Positions 7,348 to 14,327 of a stretch of 16,294 nucleotides of DNA are shown one piece after another (positions within the stretch are counted from its first letter, which is position 1; every line of letters starts with the position of its first letter). Below the pieces are notes generated by a model. That model saw nothing but the letters and a program-made list of their open reading frames with translations. It ran no database searches and was not told the origin of the DNA. This DNA comes from Candidatus Gastranaerophilales bacterium (GTDB taxonomy: Bacteria; Cyanobacteriota; Vampirovibrionia; Gastranaerophilales; Gastranaerophilaceae): assembly GCA_944324205.1 (NCBI GenBank), contig CALUVK010000019.1, positions 1 through 16,294 of the forward strand, written 5' to 3'. The position numbers were made by a program, and so were the translations under genes.

Positions 7348-8016
7348 TTATTTTAGGCATTTGTAGATTTGTGAATGTAGTGAATTAGCTTTTGAAATAT
7401 ATTTTGAAAGTTGAATGTACTTATCTCCGGCTTCACCATAAGGTGTCTGGAGAGTCATTAATTCATCTACACTTTTATTAATATTTTCTAGTTTTTCAAG
7501 AGATTTTTTCAATTCAATTGATGAAGAAAGCTTTTTGGGTAACTTGGAAATTATTATTGATTCAAGCCATTCAAAGAATTTTTTCACACTCTTGAAGTTG
7601 GATTTAAACTTAGGAGAAAAAATGCCAGTTATTTCTCCTGATATTTTTGCTGATAAACTTGTTTCGTTATATAAGTCTGTTAATTCTGCAAGTTCATATT
7701 GAAGTTGTTTGTATCTATTAAAGAGTTTTTCTGTTAATTCAAAATCATGAATATCTTTAGCTGTTTGAATTTGTCCTTCCAGTGATTTTAATTCATTTTC
7801 AATTTTTGCAATTTTGTATTCAAGTTTAAAAACTTCGTTTTGAACATCTTTGTATGCTTCTTGCTGCAAAATGTTATTATCATAGTCATTTAAGTGTCTG
7901 GTCGGATGTGATGAATTTGCAGTTATATTTTCCGGTTGTAAAAAAAAGTTATCGCTATCATTTGGATGCGAAGAAAAGGGATTTATATTATTATTTACAA
8001 ATTTATCTAAATCCAT
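7348..8016 (-). CDS. Hypothetical coiled-coil protein with N-terminal repeat
   Basis: A 222-residue protein from ATG 8016; the frame is open to TTG 8034, but the promoter placement favours the ATG. Residues 15-29 and 35-53 are an imperfect tandem repeat of the form SSHP, NDxDN, LQxE, the second copy having four extra residues after SSHP. Residues about 54-120 are a long charged coiled coil (KLEYKIAKIENELKSLEGQI and on), followed by a helical C-terminal region. The start also contains NINPFSS, resembling the tags seen in other proteins here. There is no signal peptide and no family I recognise. It is last in the csrA gene order but has its own promoter inside the end of the preceding gene. It converges with the GH13 gene across 29 bases with no terminator visible. 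Confidence 0.75.
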   Translation of the reverse strand: MDLDKFVNNNINPFSSHPNDSDNFFLQPENITANSSHPTRHLNDYDNNILQQEAYKDVQNEVFKLEYKIAKIENELKSLEGQIQTAKDIHDFELTEKLFNRYKQLQYELAELTDLYNETSLSAKISGEITGIFSPKFKSNFKSVKKFFEWLESIIISKLPKKLSSSIELKKSLEKLENINKSVDELMTLQTPYGEAGDKYIQLSKYISKANSLHSQIYKCLK

Positions 8017-8025
8017 ACAAATAGT

Positions 8026-8054
8026 ATTATACAATTAAACAGATATTTCTTCAA
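8026..8054 (-). promoter_or_regulatory. Sigma-70 promoter giving a probable leaderless transcript
   Basis: On the minus strand TTGAAG (8054-8049), a 17-nt spacer and a perfect TATAAT (8031-8026) lie within the last codons and stop of the upstream gene. Only nine bases separate the -10 box from ATG 8016, so transcription should begin about three bases before the ATG. No ribosome binding site precedes that ATG, consistent with a leaderless mRNA. Confidence 0.65.
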
Positions 8055-8616
8055 TTTTTTGACGCAGGATACATGCCGGATAATAATCCGGGATGAGTTT
8101 TAAACATTCATTGATATAATAATATGCTTCATCATTGTCATGTACTCTCAAAAAATATTTAGCTAACATAAAGTGTAATTCAGCATCATTATAATAAACT
8201 TCTTTAGATTTTAGCATGTAATTATAAGCTGCAGATAATAAATTGTTTTCATACATGACTCTTGCTGCAAATTTGTAGGCTTCCTGATTTATTCTTACAA
8301 AAATATCCAGTGCTCCTAACAGTTTTTCAACATAATCCAATTTTTCATTTCTCAACAGAAAGTCTAAATCTATTTCATAAAAATTTCTAATTTGAAAAAA
8401 AGTTGGATAATTATCTAAATATCCTATTAGTACAGAAACTAATATATTACCCCATTTTGCTCTTGGAGAATCTTGTGATGAAAAGACTTTATGTGCAGTT
8501 TTCAAATCTTCATTTAGTATTGCAAGATAAGCATGCTCTAACGAATTAGGTCGTACTGTTAATTCGGTTATATTAGGATTAAAAAAGAAAAATTTTTGCT
8601 TTTTTGAACTAATCAT
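8035..8616 (-). CDS. TPR-like helical protein coupled to csrA
   Basis: A 193-residue, mostly helical protein. The C-terminal half (about 115-190) has tetratricopeptide character: AAYNYMLKSKEVYYNDAEL, then HFMLAKYFLRVHDNDEAYYY and INECLKLIPDYYPA, matching the alternating small/large pattern and the closing Pro of TPRs. There is no signal peptide, so it is cytoplasmic and likely a protein-binding adaptor. Its ATG lies eight bases inside the end of csrA with no good ribosome binding site, so translation is probably coupled to csrA. That arrangement suggests a role in the same FliW/CsrA regulatory circuit. That role is inference; no family name can be given. Confidence 0.75.
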   Translation of the reverse strand: MISSKKQKFFFFNPNITELTVRPNSLEHAYLAILNEDLKTAHKVFSSQDSPRAKWGNILVSVLIGYLDNYPTFFQIRNFYEIDLDFLLRNEKLDYVEKLLGALDIFVRINQEAYKFAARVMYENNLLSAAYNYMLKSKEVYYNDAELHFMLAKYFLRVHDNDEAYYYINECLKLIPDYYPACILRQKIEEISV

Positions 8617-8950
8617 TCTTTTTATTAATTCTTATTGAATTCTTTGTTGTTTTATTTTCTTCTACAACAATTTCTTCTTCACTATCTTTTTGAGTTGTTT
8701 CAATCCTGTCATTTAAAATAGTACCACCTTTAATCAGATTTGAAACAGAATCTACAGAAGATGTATTTGTATTTTTACCAATCAGGTTTGCTAATTTTAT
8801 TTGTAGATAGATTTCTTCCCTATAGATTTTTACGTCTTTATCAGCCTGGATAGCGACTTTGCAAACTCCATTTCTGGCTTCGACAATAGTTATTTCAATA
8901 TTGTCGTTAATCATTATTTTTTGACCGTTTTTTCTAGTTATTACGAGCAT
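8609..8950 (-). CDS. csrA: Carbon storage regulator CsrA with long C-terminal tail
   Basis: The first 55 or so residues are a clear CsrA: MLVITRKNGQKIMINDNIEI at the start and VKIYREEIYLQI at residues 40-51. Arg6 and Arg44, the two residues known to contact GGA motifs in mRNA leaders, are both present; position 4 is Ile rather than Leu. CsrA dimers block ribosome binding sites and so repress translation. The protein is 113 residues, about twice the usual 60 to 70, because of a polar tail rich in Asn, Thr, Glu and Lys that looks disordered. AAGGA five bases before the ATG is both its ribosome binding site and a potential CsrA site, so autoregulation is possible. fliW ends 15 bases upstream, and the next gene overlaps its end by 8 nt. 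Confidence 0.93.
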   Translation of the reverse strand: MLVITRKNGQKIMINDNIEITIVEARNGVCKVAIQADKDVKIYREEIYLQIKLANLIGKNTNTSSVDSVSNLIKGGTILNDRIETTQKDSEEEIVVEENKTTKNSIRINKKND

Positions 8951-8965
8951 TTTATTCCTTAAAAA

Positions 8966-9400
8966 TTACTTAACTTCTTTAAACATGGGGTAACTAATAT
9001 CATAACCGGATCCTGATAGTACAATCTGTCCTGCAATATTGTTATCAAGATTGAAAATTAATGGCGCAAGTAGATTGATAGTAGTACCTTTGGGGTTATC
9101 TTGCGGAATTGAAGTTATATTCATTACCAGAACACTTTCAACATTTTTTATTCCGAGGGCTTCTACTGTACTATCTGGTAAATCAATTGTATAATCAAAC
9201 TCCAGTGAAGCGATTGATATTATAGGGAAAGCTAATGCCGGGTCTTCAACAGACTGCAGCCACTTAAAAAGAGCATCTTTATTGGGCTCAAGAATGATAA
9301 ATTTTTTCATCGTATCAAACCCTATAATAGGCAATACAAAATTAAAAATGCGATTTTCTTCTATATCAATTTCACCGAATCTAATTGTGTTTAATTTCAT
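8966..9400 (-). CDS. fliW: FliW, CsrA antagonist / flagellar assembly factor
   Basis: A 144-residue protein, normal length for FliW. Features are the opening TIRFGEIDIEENRIFNFVLP with the following IIGFD, the phrase FIILEPNKDALFKWLQSVED, and the late LLAPLIFNLDNNIAGQIVLS, all typical of the family. In Bacillus and relatives FliW binds either flagellin or CsrA: free FliW traps CsrA and lifts repression of flagellin mRNA. The adjacency to csrA (15-nt gap) fits that partner switch. No flagellin or flagellar structural gene lies in this window, so its second partner here is unknown; it could be flagellin encoded elsewhere or another secreted surface protein. It follows the TPR gene by 12 bases, so the two are co-transcribed. 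Confidence 0.92.
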   Translation of the reverse strand: MKLNTIRFGEIDIEENRIFNFVLPIIGFDTMKKFIILEPNKDALFKWLQSVEDPALAFPIISIASLEFDYTIDLPDSTVEALGIKNVESVLVMNITSIPQDNPKGTTINLLAPLIFNLDNNIAGQIVLSGSGYDISYPMFKEVK

Positions 9401-9412
9401 TATTTATCTTTC

Positions 9413-10159
9413 TTAAAAACCTGTAGTCATTTGATTTGTCAATAAAGATTGTATAATTTGCGGACTTAAAGAATTATTATTATTTCCCATAAGCAAATTT
9501 AAAACAGAGTTTGAATTATTCTGTCCGCCGGTAAGCAAAGACATTTCATTAAATCTGTTATTCCCAGCTAATATGTCGCTCAACCCAGCTCTTTGCAAGA
9601 CTCTTAAAGCAGAGACAATTTCATCATTTGTAGGAGCTTCGCTGGAAAAATCTTTGTACTCTTTAAATTGAGAAGGTGTTATTTCGTTCTTCCTATTCAT
9701 TTCACGCATTAAATTTTCGATTTTTTGTCTTTCATATTCACTTCTTACTTCATCAGAGAAGCCTGAACCAAATTTGCTTTGGACAAAACTGTCAAGAGCG
9801 GAAGTCTCTGATTCTTCATTACATTTATCAGGGGTTTCTAAACAAGTCTTGCCTTTTGTTGCATAAATTCCAACCTGACTGTTTGGAGACAATGTTATAA
9901 CTTTTTCGTAGTTACTAATAGCTTCATCTTTTTTGCCAATCTGTGCGGAAGTTATTGCTAAATAATAATAAGCAACTGCATTAGACGGGTCTTTTTTTAC
10001 TATATTGTTAAGAGCAGCATAACATTGAGAATAATTACCCGCTTTATACATTTTAATAGCAGATGCCAAAGATACATTAGATGTGGTTTTTGCGCTTGCA
10101 TAATTAATACTTGAAGCGCAGATTAAAGCTGTTAATAATACAAAAATATACTTTTTCAT
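9413..10159 (-). CDS. Secreted TPR protein heading the fliW-csrA operon
   Basis: A 248-residue protein with a classical Sec signal peptide (MKKYIFVLLTALICASS..., probable cleavage after ASA at residue 23). The region preceding the Cys lacks a lipobox. Residues about 30-105 hold two TPR units, recognisable as AGNYSQCYAALNNIVKKDPS and IGKKDEAISNYEKVITLSPN. The C-terminal half is helical, then rich in Asn, Leu and Ser (LLMGNNNNSLSPQIIQSLL). It is probably a periplasmic or surface scaffold protein. The ribosome binding site AGAAGGA (10171-10165) supports ATG 10159 and contains a GGA that CsrA could bind. It is first in a tight run with fliW, csrA and the next TPR gene, so it is likely part of the process that this pair controls. 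Confidence 0.85.
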   Translation of the reverse strand: MKKYIFVLLTALICASSINYASAKTTSNVSLASAIKMYKAGNYSQCYAALNNIVKKDPSNAVAYYYLAITSAQIGKKDEAISNYEKVITLSPNSQVGIYATKGKTCLETPDKCNEESETSALDSFVQSKFGSGFSDEVRSEYERQKIENLMREMNRKNEITPSQFKEYKDFSSEAPTNDEIVSALRVLQRAGLSDILAGNNRFNEMSLLTGGQNNSNSVLNLLMGNNNNSLSPQIIQSLLTNQMTTGF

Positions 10160-10196
10160 AATCGTCCTTCTTATTTAACTTATTAATTATTATACA

Positions 10197-10216
10197 ATCA
10201 AGTTTTAAAACTTGAT
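10197..10216. promoter_or_regulatory. 20-bp perfect palindrome upstream of the TPR-fliW-csrA operon
   Basis: ATCAAGTTTT is followed directly by its exact complement AAAACTTGAT. The site starts 38 bp upstream of the TPR start codon and lies just downstream of the promoter at 10234-10262. It also sits directly before a second TATAAT (minus strand, 10194-10189). No T-tract follows on either side, so an operator for a dimeric regulator fits better than a terminator. Confidence 0.5.
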
Positions 10217-10233
10217 ATACACCATGTAATTGA

Positions 10234-10262
10234 ATTATACACTATCTTTATAAGGATAACAA
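10234..10262 (-). promoter_or_regulatory. Candidate promoter of the TPR-fliW-csrA operon
   Basis: TTGTTA (10262-10257), a 17-nt spacer and a perfect TATAAT (10239-10234) overlap the end of the gshB-like gene. Transcription would start near 10227, giving a leader of about 68 nt that contains the 20-bp palindrome. A second TATAAT at 10194-10189 lacks a good -35 box and might depend on an activator. Confidence 0.5.
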
Positions 10263-11201
10263 GGCTTCAGTCAACAAAAAGTCACAAATTACTTTTTCCA
10301 GTTGTATTCCGTACAAATTATTAATTTCTTTTATAAAATAGCAAGGACTGGTAACATTAATTTCTATGATTTTACCATCAATTACATCAAGTCCTGCCAT
10401 AGAAATTCCCATAGAGTTTAACTTTTTTGCAACTTGAGAAAATTTAGAAAATTCATCATTAGAAAGTTCTGCTTTGGTTATAAAATTATCATTATGGGTA
10501 TTAAATTTAAAATCGTCTTTGCTTGGCAATTTTTTTATACAATATTTTAAGACGTTATCTCCAAGCGTAAGAACTCGTTTGTCTCCGCTATATACACCGG
10601 AAATAAATTTTTGAACCATTACAAGAGTATTTTCATTATTAGTCATAGTATTAATAATTGTTCTTGTATTAGGGTCTCCGTCATATAGGTACATAACACC
10701 AGAGCCAAAACAACGGTTAAGCGGTTTCAATACAATTTTTTTCTTATCAGATAAGAATTGTTCAATATCATTTAGAGAAGAAGTAACGATATTTTCGGAC
10801 ATTAAATCTTTAAAATATATTGAGTGTAATTTTTCATTAAAATCACGGATTGCACGTGGAGAATTGATTACATCAGGTTTTGTAACAAAATCAAAAATAT
10901 ATGTAGCATTGATATAATCGATATCAACAGGTGGGTCCGGTCTGAACATTACCAGGTCAAAATCATTAATTCGAAACTCGTTTATTACATCTTTATAGAA
11001 AATATTATCATCTGATACAAATGTTTCAAAACATTTTGCATATGCAATATCAGATTTTAAAGACAAATTTTGTATTGTAGTTATATAAACTTCGTTTTTT
11101 CGTTCAAGAAATTCTTTTATAATCCAAAAATTTGTGACCAATTTATTGAACTCAAAATATTTGAGTTCAACTTTATCAATAATAAAAAGAATTTTTTTCA
11201 T
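10248..11201 (-). CDS. gshB: Glutathione-synthetase-like ATP-grasp ligase
   Basis: At 317 residues it matches GshB (about 316), which joins gamma-glutamylcysteine and glycine using ATP. Shared motifs in order: LVMFRPDPPVDIDYINATYI, then VINSPRAIRDFNEKLHSIYF, KKKIVLKPLNRCFGSGVMYL, the phrase SGDKRVLTLGDNVLKYCIKK, GLDVIDGKIIEINVTSP and a final KEIN. The ATP-grasp lysine (VLKPL), the metal-binding GLDVI...EINVTSP strand and the GDKRV arginine are present. The flexible glycine-rich loop of GshB (AAGGRGE) is replaced by a stretch reading DFKFNTHND, and TCIRE after INVTSP becomes CYFIKE. The substrate may therefore differ from that of true GshB. Start ATG 11201 has AGAGG upstream. It lies 54 bp after the 160-residue gene. 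Confidence 0.8.
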   Translation of the reverse strand: MKKILFIIDKVELKYFEFNKLVTNFWIIKEFLERKNEVYITTIQNLSLKSDIAYAKCFETFVSDDNIFYKDVINEFRINDFDLVMFRPDPPVDIDYINATYIFDFVTKPDVINSPRAIRDFNEKLHSIYFKDLMSENIVTSSLNDIEQFLSDKKKIVLKPLNRCFGSGVMYLYDGDPNTRTIINTMTNNENTLVMVQKFISGVYSGDKRVLTLGDNVLKYCIKKLPSKDDFKFNTHNDNFITKAELSNDEFSKFSQVAKKLNSMGISMAGLDVIDGKIIEINVTSPCYFIKEINNLYGIQLEKVICDFLLTEALLSL

Positions 11202-11255
11202 AAATACCTCTTCGCATTTAGATTATCACTAATTTTAATGAATTACAAGAGTTAT

Positions 11256-11738
11256 TTAGCTTTCTTTTTCATTGGTTTTAATATCTTTTTTTTGTGAACT
11301 TTCGATAATTTTATTTATTGAATAATTTGTATTTGCATTAAGAAAATTATCAAGGTCACTCATTGTAACTTGAGAGTTTTCTTGTTCAAGTTTCTTTGAT
11401 TTTTGTTTTTCCTGCGCTTGTTCAGCTACTTGATTAGAAATGTTTGTCGCTATTTCAGGCAAAACTTCCTGAATATATTTAAAATCTAAATTACTTACAT
11501 CAAAGTCAAAGTGGTAATGTTTATTAGAATCAAGATATATGGTTACCTTACATTTATTACCATAGTAAACGGTTTTTTTCTCAGCAATTTCACCCCAGTA
11601 TTTTTTCATCGCTTCGACTTTTTGTTCATATGAGTATGTCATGAAATCTTTCATAATATTTAGCATCTTGTAAATTTCTTTTTCTTCTGACAGTATTATG
11701 TCTTGATGTTTTTTATAATTTTCGTATGCTGAATCCAT
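11256..11738 (-). CDS. Hypothetical 160-residue cytoplasmic protein
   Basis: I do not recognise this protein. The start is ATG 11738, chosen because a perfect AAGGAGG (11750-11744) lies five bases upstream; the frame is open further to 11780, but that ATG would overlap the preceding gene and lacks a site. Residues 1-50 are helical and charged, about 55-85 are beta-like (VYYGNKCKVTIYLDSNKHYH, then FDFDVSNLDF), and the rest is helical and rich in Gln, Lys, Ser and Asn. There is no signal peptide. It follows the second glycosyltransferase gene by 13 bases, so it is co-translated with the glycosyltransferases and may assist them or be their substrate; this is inference from position only. Confidence 0.75.
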   Translation of the reverse strand: MDSAYENYKKHQDIILSEEKEIYKMLNIMKDFMTYSYEQKVEAMKKYWGEIAEKKTVYYGNKCKVTIYLDSNKHYHFDFDVSNLDFKYIQEVLPEIATNISNQVAEQAQEKQKSKKLEQENSQVTMSDLDNFLNANTNYSINKIIESSQKKDIKTNEKES

Positions 11739-11751
11739 ATATGCCTCCTTT

Positions 11752-12639
11752 TTATTTTTCAAATTTTTCTGGAAAACCAATTTCTTTAATAGTGTTCTTT
11801 ATGATTGGAGATAATGCTTTAAATATTTCACGGTGTTTTCTTGATTCTTCAATCACATTTGACAAAAACTGTAAAAATGTTATTTTGTATTTTTTCAATA
11901 ACTTTTTTCTTTTATAATATTTGTATATATTAAAAACTACAGAATATAAATCACTGTATTTTTGATAATCTTTGTCGCAAGTATCACATATAGAACCGTT
12001 GCGTTTTCTGTAGATATAAAATTTTTGGTTAACTACATAGACTTTTGATAAAAGAGGTATTATTTTATAATAAAATTCGGCATCTTCATAATAGCATCCT
12101 TCTGGCCATGTAAGCTTATGTTTTTCTAAAAACTTTCTTCTATATGCTTTGTTACAAGTATACGAAGGATACATTGCTGCATTTTCAGGCGTAAGTTTTA
12201 AATATCCTTCAGGTATCTTTGCATATATATTATCATCTAAATTATTGTACTTCTGGATATCATCATAATAAATAGCAAGTTTAAACCATATTGAATCAAG
12301 TTTTGTATTCTTAAATTTCTCTTGTAAAATTTCTAAAGTTTCTCTATGAATCCAGTCATCAGAATCGACAAATAAAATATATTTTCCTGCCGCATGTTTC
12401 ATTCCTGTATTTCTAGCAGCTCCAGGGCCTTTATTTTTTCTATGTTTTATTAACTTAATTCTTTCATCTTTTTTTGCAAAAGACATAACTTTTTCTACTG
12501 ATAAATCTGATGAATTATCATCTATGCATATAACTTCAAAATCCTGAAATGTTTGATTTAAAAAACTATTTAGGCAGTCATCAATATATTTTTCTGTATT
12601 AAAAACAGGTACTATTATAGAGAAAGTTCTTTTTTGCAT
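11752..12639 (-). CDS. Glycosyltransferase family 2 (tandem copy, downstream)
   Basis: A 295-residue GT-A fold enzyme that transfers a sugar from a nucleotide-sugar donor. FSIIVPVFNTEKYIDDCLNS opens the nucleotide-binding fold, CIDDNSSD follows near residue 38, GPGAARNTG is at 71-79, and the metal-binding VDSDDW is at 91-96. WPEGCYYEDAEFYYK near 180 supplies the acidic ED expected near the catalytic base. No transmembrane segment is obvious, so it acts at the cytoplasmic face. It shares more than half its first 96 residues, without gaps, with the next gene upstream, so the pair arose by tandem duplication. Its ATG overlaps the stop of that gene by one base (TAATG), implying coupled translation. 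Donor and acceptor are unknown. Confidence 0.9.
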   Translation of the reverse strand: MQKRTFSIIVPVFNTEKYIDDCLNSFLNQTFQDFEVICIDDNSSDLSVEKVMSFAKKDERIKLIKHRKNKGPGAARNTGMKHAAGKYILFVDSDDWIHRETLEILQEKFKNTKLDSIWFKLAIYYDDIQKYNNLDDNIYAKIPEGYLKLTPENAAMYPSYTCNKAYRRKFLEKHKLTWPEGCYYEDAEFYYKIIPLLSKVYVVNQKFYIYRKRNGSICDTCDKDYQKYSDLYSVVFNIYKYYKRKKLLKKYKITFLQFLSNVIEESRKHREIFKALSPIIKNTIKEIGFPEKFEK

Positions 12640-13532
12640 TATTTACCTTTAAATATTTTTATTTTTTCTAACATTTGGTTTATTTCTAACTTTAGTTCTT
12701 TTTTTTCTTCTTTTGAAAAAGAATTGTTTCTATATGTATTAATTACGCTTCCTAAGTGTTCAAAAAAAGGGGTTTTATATTTTTCAAATAAATTATTCTT
12801 TTTTAGATATCTATATAAATTATATGTTATTTTAAACCTGTCTGCAGCCATTTTATAATTTTTTGCGCTATTATTCATAATCGAATTTTGTCTTATGCGA
12901 TAAATATACAAATTTTTATCAATGAGAAATATTTTTGGATTTTTTGTGTGAACTTTATAGAAAAATTCAACATCTTCAAAATAACAGCCTTCAGGCCATC
13001 TTAATTTATTCTTTTTAAGGAAATTGGTTTTATAAAGTTTATTCCAACTCATAACTGCAAAGTCTTGTATATTATTTTTATTTATATTTATAAACCCTTG
13101 TGGAAGTTTTTTAAAATGTGTATAAGTACAATTAATGTAGTTTCCGGTTTCTTCATTAATTTCAGTGTATTTAAACCATATTACATTTAAAGTTGGTAAA
13201 TTCATTGTTGTTTGATATAAAATTTCTAAACAATCGTTGCTTAGCCAATCATCAGAATCTACACATAATATATATTTTCCTTTTGCATGTCTTAATCCGG
13301 TGTTTCTTGCAGCACCTAAACCTTTATTTTTACGGTGATTAATTAATTTAATTCTGTCATCATTTTTTATAATATTTTTGATTGAATTAATTGAATCATC
13401 ATTAGTCTTGTCATTAACAATCAGTATTTCAAAATTTTTAAAAGATTGTGTAAGAATGCTGTTTAAACAATCTTGTATATATTTTTCTACCCTATATACA
13501 GGGACTATTATTGAAAAAAGTGGCCTATTCAT
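12639..13532 (-). CDS. Glycosyltransferase family 2 (tandem copy, upstream)
   Basis: A 297-residue paralogue of the neighbouring enzyme with the same architecture: FSIIVPVYRVEKYIQDCLNS at the start, GLGAARNTG at 71-79, VDSDDW at 91-96 and WPEGCYFEDVEFFYK near 180. In the donor-binding loop the family's usual D-G/N-S-T/S-D is changed to NDKTNDDS, while the sister copy has DDNSSD, so the two may use different donors or act in sequence on one glycan. The C-terminal 100 residues are helical and basic. Its ATG lies eight bases within the end of the upstream helical-repeat gene, implying coupled translation. Likely target: a surface polysaccharide or a protein such as a pilin or flagellin (inference). 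Confidence 0.9.
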   Translation of the reverse strand: MNRPLFSIIVPVYRVEKYIQDCLNSILTQSFKNFEILIVNDKTNDDSINSIKNIIKNDDRIKLINHRKNKGLGAARNTGLRHAKGKYILCVDSDDWLSNDCLEILYQTTMNLPTLNVIWFKYTEINEETGNYINCTYTHFKKLPQGFININKNNIQDFAVMSWNKLYKTNFLKKNKLRWPEGCYFEDVEFFYKVHTKNPKIFLIDKNLYIYRIRQNSIMNNSAKNYKMAADRFKITYNLYRYLKKNNLFEKYKTPFFEHLGSVINTYRNNSFSKEEKKELKLEINQMLEKIKIFKGK

Positions 13533-14262
13533 ATTCTAATGCCCTGACTTGATATTTTACTTGTTTAAACCATTGTTGCGAAAATTTTGCCAGATCGCTC
13601 AATGCCCAATAGAATTCTCTTAGGTCTGCTGTTGGTTTAAATTCTTTAACAGTATTAATAAACATTTGGTTATAGAGGGCAAAAGCTCGTTCTATATCAT
13701 TGTTAGTAATGAGGTTATCCAAAATATTAAACCAGGCCGGAATATTTTGGTTATAAATTTCAATGGCTAATTTGTTTAGTTCATTGTTATCGGATTGAGA
13801 GAGCAGATATGAAAATTCCGCTGCTAGTTTATTATCTTTTTCAAAAAGACTAGAGTATTTTTTATATAAATCCATCAATTTATTATATTTTTTCTTATAA
13901 AAAAAGTAATTTAGAATATAAATAAATATTGCATAATTTGTGCAATATTTATTATCTAATTTTAGAAGGGGAAATTCTTGATTATATTTATTTTTAATCT
14001 CTTTTATCTTTTCTTTGTTATTTAATAATGAATATATAGAATATGCAGGAAAAGGGGTATTAAATTTTTCCAAATACAGTTCTGCAGCTTCTGGTAAATA
14101 AGAATTGTCACCATAAACAAAGTAGATGTATTCAAGAGAATGAATATATTCACTATACATCTTTTTTTGTTTAAAAAGGTCGGCTAATTCTTTTAATTCG
14201 TTAAAAGCGACCTTCTCTAAAGACAGATGTTCTAAAAATAATGTAAAAAACTTATTATTCAT
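13525..14262 (-). CDS. Helical-repeat (TPR-like) protein, first gene of the glycosyltransferase operon
   Basis: A 245-residue, almost all-helical protein with paired amphipathic helices reminiscent of TPR repeats: FNELKELADLFKQKKMYSEY, ELNKLAIEIYNQNIPAWFNI and NNDIERAFALYNQMFINTVK. There is no signal peptide and no membrane segment. Known families do not come to mind; similar helical-repeat proteins often accompany glycosyltransferases as scaffolds or acceptor-recognition partners, which is only a suggestion here. It opens the operon from a promoter placed eight bases before its ATG. Its end overlaps the first glycosyltransferase gene by eight bases, the same overlap length and TAG stop as csrA and its downstream TPR gene. 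Confidence 0.78.
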   Translation of the reverse strand: MNNKFFTLFLEHLSLEKVAFNELKELADLFKQKKMYSEYIHSLEYIYFVYGDNSYLPEAAELYLEKFNTPFPAYSIYSLLNNKEKIKEIKNKYNQEFPLLKLDNKYCTNYAIFIYILNYFFYKKKYNKLMDLYKKYSSLFEKDNKLAAEFSYLLSQSDNNELNKLAIEIYNQNIPAWFNILDNLITNNDIERAFALYNQMFINTVKEFKPTADLREFYWALSDLAKFSQQWFKQVKYQVRALEYE

Positions 14263-14270
14263 AGTTCTAT

Positions 14271-14299
14271 ATTATACACATATTTTGTAAATCAGACAA
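14271..14299 (-). promoter_or_regulatory. Sigma-70 promoter of the glycosyltransferase operon, probably leaderless
   Basis: TTGTCT (14299-14294), a 17-nt spacer and a perfect TATAAT (14276-14271) are followed after only eight bases by ATG 14262. The predicted transcription start is about two bases before the ATG and no ribosome binding site exists, so the first gene is predicted to be translated from a leaderless mRNA. Confidence 0.65.
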
Positions 14300-14327
14300 A
14301 CAAGTTCTTACTATGTTAGTATTTTAA

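Noticed and set aside
8017..8034. TTG 8034 start for the coiled-coil protein
   Set aside because: It lies upstream of the predicted transcription start and overlaps the -10 box; ATG 8016 is better placed.
10197..10216. Palindrome as terminator of the gshB-like gene
   Set aside because: No T-run follows the palindrome on the minus strand and the stem has few GC pairs.
11739..11780. Earlier ATG (11780) for the 160-residue protein
   Set aside because: It overlaps the glycosyltransferase gene and lacks a ribosome binding site, whereas ATG 11738 has a perfect AAGGAGG.
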